Origin: Liolophura sinensis
Lineage: Eukaryota; Mollusca; Polyplacophora; Chitonida; Chitonidae
Direction: 5' to 3'
DNA length: 60,000 nucleotides
NCBI RefSeq assembly: GCF_032854445.1
Contig: NC_088297.1
Coordinates: 11,744,163-11,804,162, forward strand
A program made the position numbers and the translations under genes. This document shows positions 34,249-46,539 of the stretch, piece by piece (position 1 is the first letter of the stretch; each line of letters opens with the position of its first letter). The notes under the pieces were generated by a model. It had not been told where the DNA came from and searched no databases. It was given only the letters and a program-made list of their open reading frames with translations.

Positions 34249-35428
34249 CTGGTCAAAATAAACGAAACAAAAGTACATATCAAAAGAAATCAAAGCTTTA
34301 AAATGTTAACATAAACATAATAAAATAAATAAGACATTGATAAAAAATCACAGAAATACTGTGAAACTGTTTGCTGCCTTTCTGTAATTATTGTCGAAAT
34401 TGACTTGATATGATAAATATCGTTTGAAAGTAATATTAATCCTCATAATGAGAAATGTTTTTGCGATATATTTGAGATTGTGGCGGATATGAGGGCGTCC
34501 ACGTACTGCAATCCAGGTCGCTCGAATCGTTAACCCATGTCTGTTGACTATGCTTTGTATGTTTTTTCCATACCACAGCGTTGTGGCGATAGCTCTCTAT
34601 GAATTGCCCATTGTTGATTAGAAAAGCCTGACTCTCTGGAACACATCCTATTGCCTAAGCAAACTAATTTAGGTATGTATGTATGTATGAATGTATATAG
34701 TGCCATCTACACATTGTAAATAATTGGCTTAACCCCAGCGCACAACGACAATGTTTATTTCGAGAGAGAGAGAACTGAAAAGGTGCGTGACTCTAAACCA
34801 CTAACACACGAGACGCGTTTTAACTCCCAGACTTTTTATTAGGAATTTCAATGTTCGTTTGGCTTTGGTGTCAATAAGCGATCAACGGTGATCGTGGAGA
34901 CATTCAGCACATTCTTGACGACTGTTCTACCAAACATGTGACGCGCAAGAGTCTACCGTAGATGATACGTGGGCATTTTCGTCAGTTAATTTTCAAAGAT
35001 ATGTGGGTTACCATGGGCTCTCAGGTTCCCTCCACCGGTAAAGCTCTGGAGAACAATTGTAAAGAGGATATTTATAAAAAAAAATCCCTCAGCTAATTTC
35101 AGTCGAATGTTTCGATTTGTTTTACTACAGCCCAGAGAGTTCACTTTCACAAAATATTAATCTGTACATGTGTTCCTAATGATAATCGGTGAAAAAGTTC
35201 GTCAAATTTATTAAGGATAATAACTTTTTCAAACTTTATCGTCATTTTAATCCTATAAATAGTACAGATTCCAGTATAATATTTTACCGAATCAATCATT
35301 TCAGTTATTTATGATAAATTCAGAAAATTTGATTTGTTTTGCGAACATGGATATTTTGTTAAAAGTTTCAGGTTCCGGTATGGCCTCTTTAAATGTGTTT
35401 AGTTAGTATAAATCTACATCATGCTAAC
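34249..35428. other. Intron E25-E26, no recognised content
   Basis: AT-rich; only a short (gtat)n run at 34674-34690. No exon or element recognised. Confidence 0.6.
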
Positions 35429-35583
35429 TGGTATTCGAACAGCTCAGCCCACTGTCCTGGTCAAGAAATGGCACAAGCTCCTCGTCCACTATACAGACGT
35501 TCTCGTCACAGGACATGATCATGTAACACTCGCTCTGGTTCACCAGAGGTCTGGAGATCCAATCAGCCTTCATTCCGAAACCA
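35429..35583 (-). CDS. E25: SRCR domain D, second half (divergent)
   Basis: ADWISRPLVNQSECYMIMSC, VPFLDQDSGLSC keep cysteine spacing of an SRCR second half and the phase 2 to 1 exon pattern (155 bp as in E23), but the IWLDdv motif is altered. Acceptor tttacag, donor gttagc. Directly upstream of the LDLa pair opening module 2. Confidence 0.75.
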
Positions 35584-35732
35584 CTGTAAAATACAAACCA
35601 AATGCCGAGTGCATCTATACATGGGTACGTCAAGTTTATCCACATGATCGTAAACTATTACGGGACAATGCAAGTTTAAAGCGTTGTTCTATTTTCACAG
35701 GATCTTGACAAATAAAATCATCTCTTATCAGT

Positions 35733-36032
35733 GTGGTGACTGTGAGTTCAAGTCTAGCTCGAGCAGGCGTCCTCACCATCCGTACAGGGGGAGGTATGCG
35801 GTAATTCGTTTACCACGGTGTCTGTCCGGTTTTCGCTCCCCATTATACTGGCCGCCGTCGTATAAGTGAAATATTCTTGAGTGCGGCACAACACACCAAT
35901 CCAATAAATAAATTAACTTATAAAATATATACGTAAATAAATCCCTGCACTCTGCTCTCCTCCATCCATGACATTTAGCTCCGTGGCATTTGTCAAATAT
36001 TCATGAGTACGGCAAAATACTAATCAAATAAT
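35733..36032 (+). mobile_element. SINE plus a second SINE tail
   Basis: gtggtgactgtgagttcaag to caatccaataaataaatt (35733-35912), then a separate 3' end (catgagtacggcaaaatact, 35996-36030). Confidence 0.75.
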
Positions 36033-36319
36033 CCAGTCAGCTCAACTTATGAACGCGAGTCTAGTTTACACTTTATAGCAGGAAAACTTCTGAGCGCATT
36101 TTAGCTCAGCGCAAACCAATCAGTTTTTAGATCCTTTATATGAGTGTTCCTGTTGTATTCGTAGCGTATTCTTGTACAAGACATTCGTTGGACGTCAGGT
36201 AATGTGAGAGAGAACGAGATTTCGCATGAATATTTTGAATCCAGTCTAAAAATCGCAAAATCGACCATTCCTGTTGCAGATAATAAAAGCATTTATATTG
36301 CACAGTACATCAGACTTAC

Positions 36320-36482
36320 ACATATCCAAACATGGCACAGATTGAATTCACATCCTCTTCAGCAATAGAGCAGACTGGATACCATCCTGCTCTTGTTTTG
36401 TACTGCAAAATTCCCTCCCCGTTGGTCGTTCCGCCATTCAACCGGAAGGAAGGGGCAACTGATGACATCACTGTATAGGGAT
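36320..36482 (-). CDS. E24: SRCR domain D, first half (divergent)
   Basis: FRLNGGTTNGEGILQYKTR, WYPVCSIAEEDVNSIC, AMFGYV: recognisable SRCR start with the VC...IC..fGY core but weaker conservation. 163 bp phase 1 to 2, donor gtaagt. Confidence 0.85.
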
Positions 36483-36597
36483 CTGCAAACAGAGGCCAAT
36501 GTAAACTTGAAGATGAGCAAAAGAATGAAACTGAATTGGACATGAGGCTGGATAGAAAATTTGCTAAATTAGGAAGTGCAAAATAAAGGTAGTTTAC

Positions 36598-36752
36598 CAT
36601 CATAACAGCGAACAGCCAAATCTTCTAAATGGTCACAGTTGTGATCAGGCGACGAGTTGCAGTTAAACAGAGAAGACATTTGGCACCGTAGTTCATCCAT
36701 CCATATTGGACCCATGCCAGGCTGAGGAAGGGGAAGTAACTCTCCTCGTCCG
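36598..36752 (-). CDS. E23: SRCR domain C, second half
   Basis: MGPIWMDELRC, QMSSLFNC, DHNCDHLEDLAVRC keep the SRCR cysteines and the IWmDelrC signature. 155 bp phase 2 to 1, acceptor ccag, donor gtaaac. Confidence 0.88.
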
Positions 36753-36885
36753 CTGGAAATTACGTCAGTCGATCACACAAATAATGACCATGCGTGAATT
36801 CTCAAGAAAATAATTCGTGAAATATAAAAGCATTTATAACTCGTAAAGAGTCATTAAATACGTGTATTTGTAACTACTTGTCTGT

Positions 36886-37017
36886 ATTGTATCTTAGTTG
36901 TAACTACTTCCATTTATTGCATCTTACTTGTAACTATTTCCATTTATTGCATCTTACTTGTAACTACTTCCATTTATTGCATCTTACTTGTAACTACTTC
37001 CATTTATTGCATCTTAC
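36886..37017. repeat. 30-bp tandem repeat, 4 to 5 units
   Basis: Unit tgtaactacttccatttatt, gcatcttact in the intron between E22 and E23. Near-perfect units, so young. Confidence 0.92.
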
Positions 37018-37103
37018 AAACGCCACTCGCCAGCTCTCTTAAAAAAGGTAGCAAATCTCGGAACCACAGAACAGTAATGCTCTCTGCCTACTTGGAAAAA
37101 GGT

Positions 37104-37236
37104 ACAAGAGGCCGTTTTCATGAAGCTCACTTAGCTAAGTAAGCCCATAAGTACCATGACAACGTATGTTGTAGAGATATATAGTGCGCTTAGCTAAGAG
37201 TGACTTAACATTACGTAAGCTTCATGAAACGGTCAT
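37104..37236. mobile_element. MITE-like palindromic element
   Basis: Left end ggccgttttcatgaagct, right end agcttcatgaaacggtc, inverted, with inner inverted cttagctaag motifs. No coding capacity. A related pair of ends bounds 43244-43456. Confidence 0.65.
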
Positions 37237-37515
37237 TGTTATTAAAGTATGTAGATGGCACTACTGTTTCATGAAGTATAAGATCTGCTTCCCACTGGAG
37301 AGGGCTAATTTTTCGTTTTTTGATCTAACTGCCTTCGTTGAGTATTTGTGAGGAGCGACCAGTTACGTTGTCGTCTTCAGTTACATTGTTCATATTTAGC
37401 TCATACACACTTCACTTCCGTCCGCATATCATATAAAGTTACGCGGAATTTCTTTATGAAATATCTCAGTATCACACACGCATAAGTTTGTTGCCTACAG
37501 CGATAGAAGCCATAC

Positions 37516-37678
37516 CTGTAGCCTAACGTGTGACAGATCACAGTTGCCTCTACTTCCGTGACATGGTCATCGCATATAGTTCCCCACTGGTCCATCATGA
37601 AGACCTCCACGCGACCCTCGTTCTCGTTCGCTCCGTCGGCCAATCGGACACGTTCGCTAGCAGGCGCCAAATCACGGG
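37516..37678 (-). CDS. E22: SRCR domain C, first half
   Basis: ERVRLADGANENEGRVEVFM, QWGTICDDHVTEVEATVIC, HTLGY: SRCR first half, 163 bp phase 1 to 2, donor gtatgg, acceptor ttgcag. Same length as E20 and E24, suggesting they share origin. Confidence 0.9.
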
Positions 37679-37737
37679 CTGCAAAGGCAAGCCAAAATGC
37701 AAATGACTCAAACTGCCGCTTTCACTTCGGTCATACA

Positions 37738-37980
37738 TGTATGTGGGAAAGTCTTCCAGCAGTCTTCCAGATTGTCGTGCGTTTCCACAGTCGCATAAGT
37801 GGAGCACTCTTGAGTACTGCGTAAAACATCAATCAAGGCCCTATTGTTCACAAGCAGTTAAGACCGGAACTAAAGTGTCATGAGTTTTACTTTAGCTCCG
37901 TGGCTCAGTTGGTTAGTGCGCTAGCACTGCGTAGTGACCCAGAAGTCTCTCACCAATGCGGTCGCTGTGAGTTCAAGTGC
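37738..37980 (+). mobile_element. SINE tail followed by an unlinked SINE head
   Basis: 37738-37838 is a 3' half (atgtgggaaagtcttccagc to aacatcaatcaa); 37888-37980 is a 5' half (ctccgtggctcagttggtta to gtgagttcaagtgcc). They are in the wrong order for one element, so two truncated insertions. Confidence 0.75.
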
Positions 37981-38024
37981 CTCCCCCCACTCCCCCACAG
38001 CGCCTTAATCAGGCTCAGACATAC

Positions 38025-38218
38025 CTGAGAACACGGGGCCACCTAAGCACCTCAACCAGACGTCTTGATCGTGGGTGCAGTTGTGCACTTGCCACCCAGG
38101 GAAAGTGCAGTTCTCTAGCCGCTCCTCATCTCCCGTACATTCCACGTCACTCATCCAGATTGGATCATAGTTCACCGTCCCAGCAAACGAACCATTTTTC
38201 AAAAGCTCAGCAGCAGGG
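38025..38218 (-). CDS. E21: SRCR domain B, second half
   Basis: DPIWMSDVECTGDEERLENC, then WQVHNCTHDQDVWLRC: the best conserved SRCR C-terminal half in the window. 194 bp phase 2 to 1, donor gtatgt, acceptor ttttag. A SINE head ends about 40 bp downstream of its donor. Confidence 0.92.
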
Positions 38219-38734
38219 CTAAAATTGCAACAAAGGCCAGAGTGCGTGAGTCATAACTTGAGAAAGGAAAACTGAGAGTAACGAAGACAAAATTGAGATC
38301 AATCAGGCTGTCAGAGAGCCCAGTAAATTCAGAGTAAAATTTCAGAATGATGCTTCCATTAGTCACAAGTTATTAACTAGCATGGTGATTTCATTTGGAT
38401 GCTGATTAAATTGACTCATAATATTCTTTGTGTCTTTTTGGCCGTATGTGAAACTGTTACCTGTATTTCTTTCACGAATCTGTTCCAATTTTTTACTTAG
38501 TATAAATGTACTTTCAAAGTTTGTTTTGAGCCGCATGTTTGTTTTGAAAGTAATTTTGGAATTAGTGTTGCGATTTTTGACCTGCAACTCTCATGATGCT
38601 AGGTAAATAAATGGTATATGAGGGCGTATGTTTCGAAATCTTAAGTCACAACCTTTTCTCATTTATTTACTTATTGACATGATTGTTTAATGAGGAATCA
38701 AAAATGTTTTATAATGGGCATAGGAATCCGCAAT

Positions 38735-38803
38735 ACCCAAATGAACCACCCACAAGTTACTGAACCACCCACAAGTTACTAAACCACCCACAAGTTACTA
38801 ACG
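38735..38803. repeat. 19-bp tandem repeat, 3 units
   Basis: Unit aaccacccacaagttact. Intron between E20 and E21. Confidence 0.9.
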
Positions 38804-39750
38804 AACTTTCCCAAATGTGGCGTACAAATATAGGTCTACACGCCATACTGGTACAACATTATACTGTGCAAACGATGAGACGAAGGTTGTCGACCGAGAG
38901 CAGGACAACCTCAAAATTCTCTGTCCAAGTCTGCACCATTTTTTTTTACCCCTTGTTCATCAAAAGCCTATTAGTCGTTGAGCTGTCTCCTCCAGGCTGG
39001 TGAGATGGACAAAAAACAGCAAGGGTCATCAAACCTGGCACACTGCGTATGAATTTTTAGTGAGGTAGCACTGTAGATATAACGGCCCAAAACTTTCAAC
39101 TACATTACTGATGAGGTGACGTCATGCAGACACAACCTGGAACTTGGTAGATTGGTTAGGATGTCAGGACACACGTGGTGAGAGTTCAACTCCTGCCTTG
39201 GACAGGTAATTCCCTTATTCGCACTATTTCCTGGGCCTTGATCAGTGACACTCGATTGGCCTTCTGCGAACTCCATGGTTATAACTTTCGTACGCAGCGA
39301 CGTCCATTTATTTGCGAAAGTTCAGCGGTTTATGCTAAACATTCCTGATTTTTCCACTCTTAAAAATAAGGGCCATCATAAAAGTGAAATATTCCTCGAA
39401 TGTCACGTTGAGCCACAATTAGAGAAAATCTTTTCTTAAAACGGCATTTCAAACCAATCACTGAAACATAGGGTGCCCTGGTAAGAAAATCAGTGACGTA
39501 GCTAGACACCAGCCTCACGTATCTCGTGCTACCTGAATACCTGAGTGAAATATGGCTGGTTGAGTGATTTCCCCACGTGAGCTGGTTTATATTGGAGAGA
39601 ATGGAGACGCCTATGCGCAAGTCATGCCGAGTAAAACCGATCAAAGTTGTTGTTGTATTCGGAACTTTTTGGCTGTTCTTTTCTGTTGGACGCCAGGTGA
39701 GGCAAGATGTCACAAAGTTTTGAGAGGCTGGGTGAACACGTGACACTCAC

Positions 39751-39913
39751 CCGTATCCCATCATGCTACAGACGACCTGGGCGTCGACAAGGTCAAAGCC
39801 TTTCTCACAAACTGATCCCCAATCGGACTTGTGGTAAATCTCAAGTCGGCCCTCCCATCCTTTGTCATCAAAGCGATTGGCACTCACCAAACGGACATTG
39901 TTCTCTACGCCAT
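39751..39913 (-). CDS. E20: SRCR domain B, first half
   Basis: NVRLVSANRFDDKG, GRLEIYHKSDWGSVC, FDLVDAQVVCSMMGYG: canonical SRCR first half, 163 bp phase 1 to 2, donor gtgagt, acceptor atccag. Contains no long uninterrupted frame beyond its splice sites. Confidence 0.9.
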
Positions 39914-40494
39914 CTGGAAAACGATGGAATAAATGAAACTAGAACCAGAAAACATTTAAAGCTTTCTGTATAAGAATGAAAACACCCAACATCCAAACTG
40001 GAAAAACACTGACACCTTTAAAATCCAGCTAAAAAACAAAAAGTTAAAATCAGAAATCCACATTAAAGTATTTAAAATATGCAAAAGTGTTGAATAATTG
40101 ATAAGAATTTAACGCTATATCGGCAGTATGTCAGCCCTATTATTTCAGAACAAACAAAAATTTTTCTTTCGACATGAGAATGGTACCATCCAGAATCAGA
40201 ACAGAATCTTTTTAAACCTGAGGAAATTAACAAAAATCAATTAAAATTCGAAAATCTCATAAAATGCAGTTCTTATAAACGTGAAAAAACATATTTTAAA
40301 TATTTAACTGCAACATCGCCAGTAACATTATCAAACATCTGATACAGAGCATGGTCAGAATAAACCCTAACTGAGAAAAATTGACGACAAGCCGTATTTG
40401 ATCAGTAACCATTTGCCTACTATCACTTTGCCGTTGGAGCTCTGCTTTTACCCTGTATGCCGTAGGTCTTTCATATTGCAACGTGATATATTAC

Positions 40495-40748
40495 GTTACA
40501 ACTACACAGCACCTCGGCTCCCATACAGTCATATTACAGTGAGGTCTGAGCGTGGACGTCTACCCTACACTCAGACTGATATCCCACCAGCGTGTGAACG
40601 TTTACGTTACACTCAGACTTAAGTCAAGCCTGAGTGTGGACGTCCACCATACACTCAGAATAAAGTGATGCATGCGTGTTGACGTCGTCTATCCTACACT
40701 CATGTCCAACTCAAACTTAAGTCACGCCTCAGTGTAGGCGCCATTCCA
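40495..40748. repeat. Degenerate tandem repeat after E19
   Basis: Four to five units of about 55 bp around ctacactcagactgatatcc, gtgtgaacgt. Starts about 20 bp into the intron after the E19 donor. No exon bases detected in the unit. Confidence 0.7.
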
Positions 40749-40768
40749 TACTGTGGATAATAACTTAC

Positions 40769-40950
40769 AACTGTTGTATCCACAGCGCACTCCCACGGCG
40801 CCATACGCTGAGCAGGTGGCCAACCATCGGAGTCCCCGCACGTCACACCTGCCTAACCATCTGTCATAATCGTCACATAAGAGGTCTTGAAGCCACGCGG
40901 GAGGGCCAGTGGAGAAGTATCCCCCACGAGTCGGGCTGACGTTAGTGGTA
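40769..40950 (-). CDS. E19: SRCR domain A, second half
   Basis: WLQDLLCDDYDRWLGRC, WLATCSAYGAVGVRC close the SRCR begun in E18. 182 bp phase 2 to 1, acceptor ttttccag, donor gtaagt. A degenerate repeat starts about 20 bp into the following intron. Confidence 0.85.
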
Positions 40951-42289
40951 CTGGAAAACAAAATTTTACTCACAGGATCTGAAACGTATTACACTATAGT
41001 CAGCTCTCACCCTGGCTGTCACAGTCAATTAAAGTGCTGTTCACTGCTAATATCTGGATCTTGAGCAATGAGGTCACGAGTTCGAATCCAGCGTTAGCTG
41101 AATCCGCTGGAAAGTTTTCAGGCAATTGTCGAGATATTAAATAACTTTTGATGGTAAATATTAGTTTATAATAATATAGTAATATAGAACTCTAAGGTGA
41201 TTGTAACTTTACGGAGTTACGATCGCGTTGATGCCCAGATATATCTCATGCATAATGAGGATCTGTGTAAGAGGGAAATGTACCAGTCAATAACTCGTTC
41301 TTGTCTACATTTGCTGGCGAGTTCTACATTCTCAAGATTGAGAAGCTAACCAGAACACCATTTGAAACAACTGTCGTAACATTCCATCTGAGAAAAATTC
41401 AGGTATAAATCTTTGCAAACCGAGTCGAAAATTATTAATTAAACAGTCTACCTAAGGCTACCTATATAACAAGTATTTGTAGTTAAAGGAAAGGACCTCT
41501 AAAAATCGAAGTAAGCGTCACTAAATAAACCACTTAAAACTATACATTAATACTCTTTCATTTATTTTTTTAGATTTTTGTGAAAAGAGTTTAAAGCACT
41601 CAAACATTTGAATACTAAGGTGTGTTTTATAGACCATACTGTCAGAGGTTAGGAACTCTTTATCACGACAGTGAATATTGGAATAACTATCTTTACCCAT
41701 GAGTGAAGGATTACTGAAATAATGTTCCCAAAAATTCCTTCCTTCTGGTGAACATCAGGGAGAAAAAAGTGATGTGACTAGATAACGTTTGTAAGGCTCA
41801 TAAAGCCTACCATTGTTTTCAAACATTTGAATGTTTTCAACAATCTTTAAAAAACTAAAAAAAAGGAAAGTATTTTTAGGCATAGTTTTCAGTTGTGTGT
41901 ATGATGAACCTTACGTCACATTTTAGCTTTATTTTACTTTAACGTTAATTTGGCGGGGGAATGGGTGAATATTTGCAATTTTATCGATTCGATTGTAAAT
42001 TTTGATTGTTATTTACGAATATTGTAGCTGCCAATTCCTTCTTGCAAGGGTGTAGATTGTAGCTTAGGATTACAATCGTGATCTTAGTGACTTACAATCA
42101 ACTTAAGCTGACGATCCCTGTGTGCAAGCGGTCTTTGGCCGCCGCCATATGAGTAACATATTCTTGATTAAAGGTAGTCACGGAATGTAACTCTTAAATC
42201 GAGCAACACGAAATGTTGGTCATTTTAAGAGCTTGTTTCCTCAACTAGATTTAAGGAAAACTAAAGTGATCAAATTCGCGGACCTGTGG

Positions 42290-42535
42290 GAATAGGAAAT
42301 TTTCGAGTTCGAACTGTTCTATCGCCAAAGGTAAAAGAAGTCCTAGTGAACCAGGTGACCTATCAAAAATGTTAAGTTTCTAATGTTAACCATTTTTGAT
42401 TACATTTGGCGAGAAAGGTGATGGGTAATGTCAAGCTTAATGTCAGTTGCCTAACATTTTGTACAAAGTCACATGATACAGCAGTACTATTTTACCTTTA
42501 GCCACAAAAGAGTTTGAGATCGAAACTCCACTATT
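42290..42535. mobile_element. Possible MITE-like element with weak inverted ends
   Basis: gttcgaactgttctatcgcc, aaaggtaaaa at the left is loosely inverted as ttttacctttagccacaaaa, gagtttgagatcgaaac at the right. A similar end occurs at 26350-26395. Rest of intron 40951-42800 shows nothing I recognise. Confidence 0.35.
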
Positions 42536-42800
42536 CTTTTTAATGTAATATCTCTGAGCATCCTATGGCCTGAAAAAGAGTTTTCATTCATCTTTCCGTT
42601 TGGTATTTAAAAAAAATAATGTTCGTCGCTAAGGGCAAGGGCTCAAGACTTTCGGATGTAGCCTGATTTTGTATACATTGTATCCCGACTCAGCTTGATG
42701 GCAATCAGTTTGCTGTTACAATTCTTCGTTATCGCCATCATCGATGGAAAGACAATAGAAATGTTCATTTTGTCTAAAAAGAACACTCCAGGAAACGTAC

Positions 42801-42951
42801 TTGAGATTGAGCATTTTGCACACGACCCGCGCATCTTGGTAATCCCACCCACCACCGCACACGGAGCCCCAACGGCCCTCATGATAGATCTCGACACGTC
42901 CCTGATTTGGGGAACCCCCGCCTACCAGACGTACTGGGTTGATAGGAGATT
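42801..42951 (-). CDS. E18: SRCR domain A, first half
   Basis: PVRLVGGGSPNQGRVEIYH, RWGSVCGGGWDYQDA, VVCKMLNLK: a textbook SRCR start (VRLVgG....GRVEiyh.g.WGtVCddgWd...a.VvCr.Lg). 151 bp phase 1 to 2, donor gtacgt, acceptor ccacag. Confidence 0.92.
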
Positions 42952-43015
42952 CTGTGGACGAAAATATCAAAATGAAGTGCATCGTATTGCATTGGTTGAA
43001 ATTTTACGTGATTAT

Positions 43016-43087
43016 ATGACTATATGTACATGTATGTATATATGTATGTATGTATATGTGTATCTGTGTATGTATGTATGTATGTTT
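43016..43087. repeat. TATG/TG microsatellite
   Basis: Runs of tatg with gtat interruptions in the intron just upstream of E18. Confidence 0.9.
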
Positions 43088-43129
43088 CAGTCATTAGGTG
43101 CGCGTACATATACTGTGTTTTCTTGTGGC

Positions 43130-43243
43130 AGGGCGAGTCCAACTCGCCCAAGTTCTGGTCCCGATGAAGCATTATACGGAAGACACCAGGCATGACACTT
43201 CACCAAGTCACATTATAATGACACAGGACCAACCAGTCCTGGG
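43130..43243 (+). mobile_element. Dispersed repeat (gaagacaccaggcatgacac family), copy 1
   Basis: gaagcattatacggaagaca, ccaggcatgacacttcacca, agtcacattataatgacaca, ggaccaaccagtcctggggc. A related copy is at 46868-46960. Confidence 0.6.
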
Positions 43244-43456
43244 GCCGTTTCCATGAAGCCGTTTCTGACTCAAGTCAAAACTTACAAAGTCTTTAAGACG
43301 CTTAGTTTTTGGTGTTTGGAATTGAAATTTGGACACATTTATCTACAGATAACATTTACGAGGTGAAAAATGTTAATTTCTAAATTCCAAAAATAAGCTT
43401 TAAGATTGTATTTCGAATTTTGACTTAAGTCAGAAGTGGCTTTGTGAAATCGATCT
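43244..43456. mobile_element. MITE-like palindromic element
   Basis: Left end ggccgtttccatgaagccg with actcaagtcaaaact; right end ttttgacttaagtcagaagt with ggctttgtgaaat: inverted terminal halves around an about 120 bp centre. No open frame. Confidence 0.65.
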
Positions 43457-43520
43457 CTGTTTCTTTGCACTAACCTCTCTTTGCTGAGCTCGAAGCGAGG
43501 CCATCACTATATGTGATTAT

Positions 43521-43908
43521 TATTTATTTATTTATTTGTTTATTTTAATGATGTTTCTTCCCAGCCTTATGGTGGGAGGAAACCGGGCAGAGCCTGGGAG
43601 AAAACCCCAACCATCCGAAGGCTTTGGACAGACCTTCCCACGTACGCGATTTGTATTGAATAGTAGACGCATAGATGGATTGACAAGAAAAGGAAAGCGT
43701 CAGACTATTCAAAAGGCAGTGTTTAAATGGCGGCACCAACTGATATCTGTATTTTGTTCACTTCCTAAACTCATGTGATTGTACTCATTCTAATCAGAGT
43801 TCTTTATCTGTTTATTTATTTGTATGGTGTTTTACGCCGTACTTAAGAATATTGCACTTATACTACGGCGATCAGTATTGTGGTGGAAGGAAACAGTGCA
43901 GAGGGAAT
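43521..43908 (-). mobile_element. Two SINE fragments
   Basis: 43521-43645 (ttatggtgggaggaaaccgg, to ccttcccacgtacg) and 43808-43908 (gtatggtgttttacgccgta, to gaaacagtgcagagg). Intron between E17 and E18. Confidence 0.75.
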
Positions 43909-44280
43909 ACACCTCTAGTGAAAAAAAAAGAAAAAAAAAAGATTCTCATTTGCTTGGAAACAATGAACATTTTTAACCCTGTCTGGCAGATATATGGACA
44001 GCTGTAGTTGTAGTAGCGCTCAAGGTACAATAAATCAGCAAAATATACGCATGGAGCATCCTTGGCTTCAAAATTGACCAGAGAGGCTATAAAATGAGCA
44101 CGAAAATGAAAATGGGCTACAAATGTTTGGAGCAGTGATTTGGGGCAGTGATTCCACGGAAGGCAGTGCACAAATATGCAGATGAACAGACAGACCCCAC
44201 ATTACCTCCCCTAATTTTGCTTTCGACTAAACGCGAGATACTCTAAGTGCTACCTAACCCATCACACTGCCAATGCTTAC

Positions 44281-44397
44281 CACATCCTCGCAATTCATCC
44301 GAGTTATCGCCGCAGTCGTTGTTGTTGTCACATTGTCTCTCATTAGGAATGCAGAGTCCGGAATCGCAACTAAACTCGTGTAATCCACATGCAGGGC
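44281..44397 (-). CDS. E17: LDL-receptor class A domain
   Basis: [23 protein letters not shown] and DNSDELRGC, 117 bp phase 1-1. An LDLa slightly extended before the last Cys. Donor gtaagc. It precedes the run of four SRCR domains. Confidence 0.88.
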
Positions 44398-44469
44398 CTG
44401 AAGTTCAAAGGGGGATTGAAAATTCTTATTTCGTCTTCCATTCTGCATGGTTTGAATTCATTTACTTAA

Positions 44470-44650
44470 AGTTTATTTATTTGTTTGATTGGTGTTTTAC
44501 GCCATACTCAAGAATATTTCCCTTATACGACGGCGACCAGCATTATGGTGGGAGGAAACCGGGCAGAGCCCGGCGGAAACCCACGACCAACCGTAGGTTG
44601 CTGCATGACCTTCCCACGTACGGCTGGAGAGGAAGCCAGCATGAGCTGTT
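44470..44650 (-). mobile_element. SINE, lacking tRNA head
   Basis: tttatttatttgtttgattg to ggaagccagcatgagctg. Well conserved. About 70 bp upstream of E17's acceptor. Confidence 0.85.
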
Positions 44651-45609
44651 TATTTAAAGAGATTCTTCTCTGGTAACATGTTGGCAAAACTGTCCCACAA
44701 AATATATGTTGTCAGAAATGTCTTACAAGGCGTATTTGTTTAGAATGTATGTGTTTTTGTCAGTAATCTTAGTCATCTCGGCGCAAGAAGGATTAACTGC
44801 CTGCTGTGTCCAAGTGCTTGCGCTGAGAACAAAATGTACATCTAGATCAATGGGCGTGATTGGATCATTTATCTAGACCACCCCTTGGTCTTCTTTGAAA
44901 ACTATCATTGAAGACTGCCTCATTTTGCATGGATTCATCTTACATTTATACATTCTTAGTTCTTTGGTCGTGCGATTATTGACCTGGAACGTCCATTTTG
45001 ATTGACGGCTGGCATACAAATGTCTGTTTTGACACCTAGATTTTTAAAGGCAAAGAAAACATTAAAATGAAGTATATATCAGAGAAAATAGTTTGATTTA
45101 TATTTTTAGAATTTTTTTCAGCGAAGTAGAATGGATTTAAAACATCAGATCTTTCGGTGGTCTACAGTCAACCAGAGGTATGAGTGACGTCACATCCATA
45201 CCTTTTGCTTCACACATTTCGTTTCAAGGTCCAGTCGTTGAATACATTCTTTCATCCATAAGTATCCACATTTTGAATGACAAAATCTAAATAAGTTTTT
45301 GTGTGTGAAGTGGCAAAAACCTTATTTGACGTCACTGGTTCAAATATCATCAGAAAAGGGCAACCGTTAACTAAAAAAATTCCAAAGTATTTTTATACTA
45401 GGTTGATAAAATTAAAAAAACAAACAACAAATAAATCAGTATTTTGGTGGGCAGCGTTAAGTGGCCTTTCATAAAAGGTAACCCATAAGAGTTTGCGGTG
45501 GTAACTTTATTAACAAGACTGGTCTTTGGTAATTTAACTTGGATAATGTTTTACTGGTTGGTGGGCCGATCTGTGAATTCTATCAAAGAAGGCTATGAGG
45601 ACGACTTAC
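44651..45609. other. Intron E16-E17, mostly unrecognised
   Basis: 44995-45070 (ggctggcatacaaatgtctg, ttttgacacctaga) matches the reverse strand of 58262-58362, so it is probably part of a dispersed repeat. No gene seen. Confidence 0.45.
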
Positions 45610-45966
45610 CATTGGATCCACACGATCCATTTCTCAGTTTAATATCGTCCAACGCTACGTTCTGTTGTTTGTTGACATCATTCAGCTCTGACTGGAATAC
45701 CAGACGATACAACGTTTTGGACGGTGGCGATGATATATTCACCATTGCCAGCAGCCACCTGTCTCCGAATTGGACACCTGAGCTCCAAATCCGGGTCCGC
45801 TCGCTGTTCCAAATCAGGAACACTTCAAGGGCGTCCGATGTGTTAGCGTTTCTATCTGGTACAGCGTAATAAAAATGCAGGCACTGTTCTTTTTCAATGA
45901 AAAACGGCACAGACACCATAGTTGATCTTCCCGAGGAGGTAAAAGCTCCTATCCAAGCGTAATGAC
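45610..45966 (-). CDS. E16: MAM domain, second part
   Basis: HYAWIGAFTSSG, CLHFYYAVPDR, ALEVFLIWN, RWLLAMVNIS, YRLVFQSE and NVALDDIKLRNGSC give the MAM C-terminal half in order. 357 bp, phase 1-1, acceptor catcag, donor gtaagt. Confidence 0.88.
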
Positions 45967-46338
45967 CTGATGAAAACAACAAACGGAAGGGTGGGCGTGT
46001 AGAAATCATTCGTGAACTTAAATGCCGAGAAAGTACGAGCAATTTCTTAGTGAAAATAGTGAAAATAAGTGCACTATTAATAAAACAAATGTCAGAGTTA
46101 TGAAAAGAGTGCATTTTTTTGTTTCAAAAGTGGTACATTTTCTATTTTAAAAGTAGTAAGCTGGACTGATCAATTTTTATTTCATATGAGAAACTTACAT
46201 TAAACTGATTAGATTTTGTATATAAAAAGTGGTTTCAAAAGAATTACATTTTATTCATCTGATTTGTTTACTCCCTCCACCAAAGAATGGTTTATTTGTT
46301 TACCTGTTCAGAGATCAATTCATTAAACTTTGGAAGAC

Positions 46339-46496
46339 GATTTATTTATGTGATCTAAGTTTTACGCCCTACTCAAAAATATTTAGCTTATATGGCCGCG
46401 GCAAAGACAACGGTGGGAGAAGCCTGGGCCCTGAGGAAACCCACGATCATCTGCAAGTTGCTTCAAGACCTTTCCATGTACGATCGGAGATACAGG
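46339..46496 (-). mobile_element. SINE fragment (diverged)
   Basis: tttatttatgtgatctaagt, tttacgccctactcaaaaat, to tgtacgatcggaga. Intron between E15 and E16. Confidence 0.72.
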
Positions 46497-46539
46497 TGCT
46501 ACAGATATAGTACCTTGAAACGTCACTTTAGTTGCAGCT

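Noticed and set aside
35421-35708. 95-residue plus-strand frame
   Set aside because: Antisense to SRCR exon E25; the minus strand shows cysteine spacing, splice sites and phase.
42695-43195. 166-residue plus-strand frame
   Set aside because: Opposite strand of SRCR exon E18 followed by a TATG microsatellite and a dispersed repeat; no domain or codon logic of its own.
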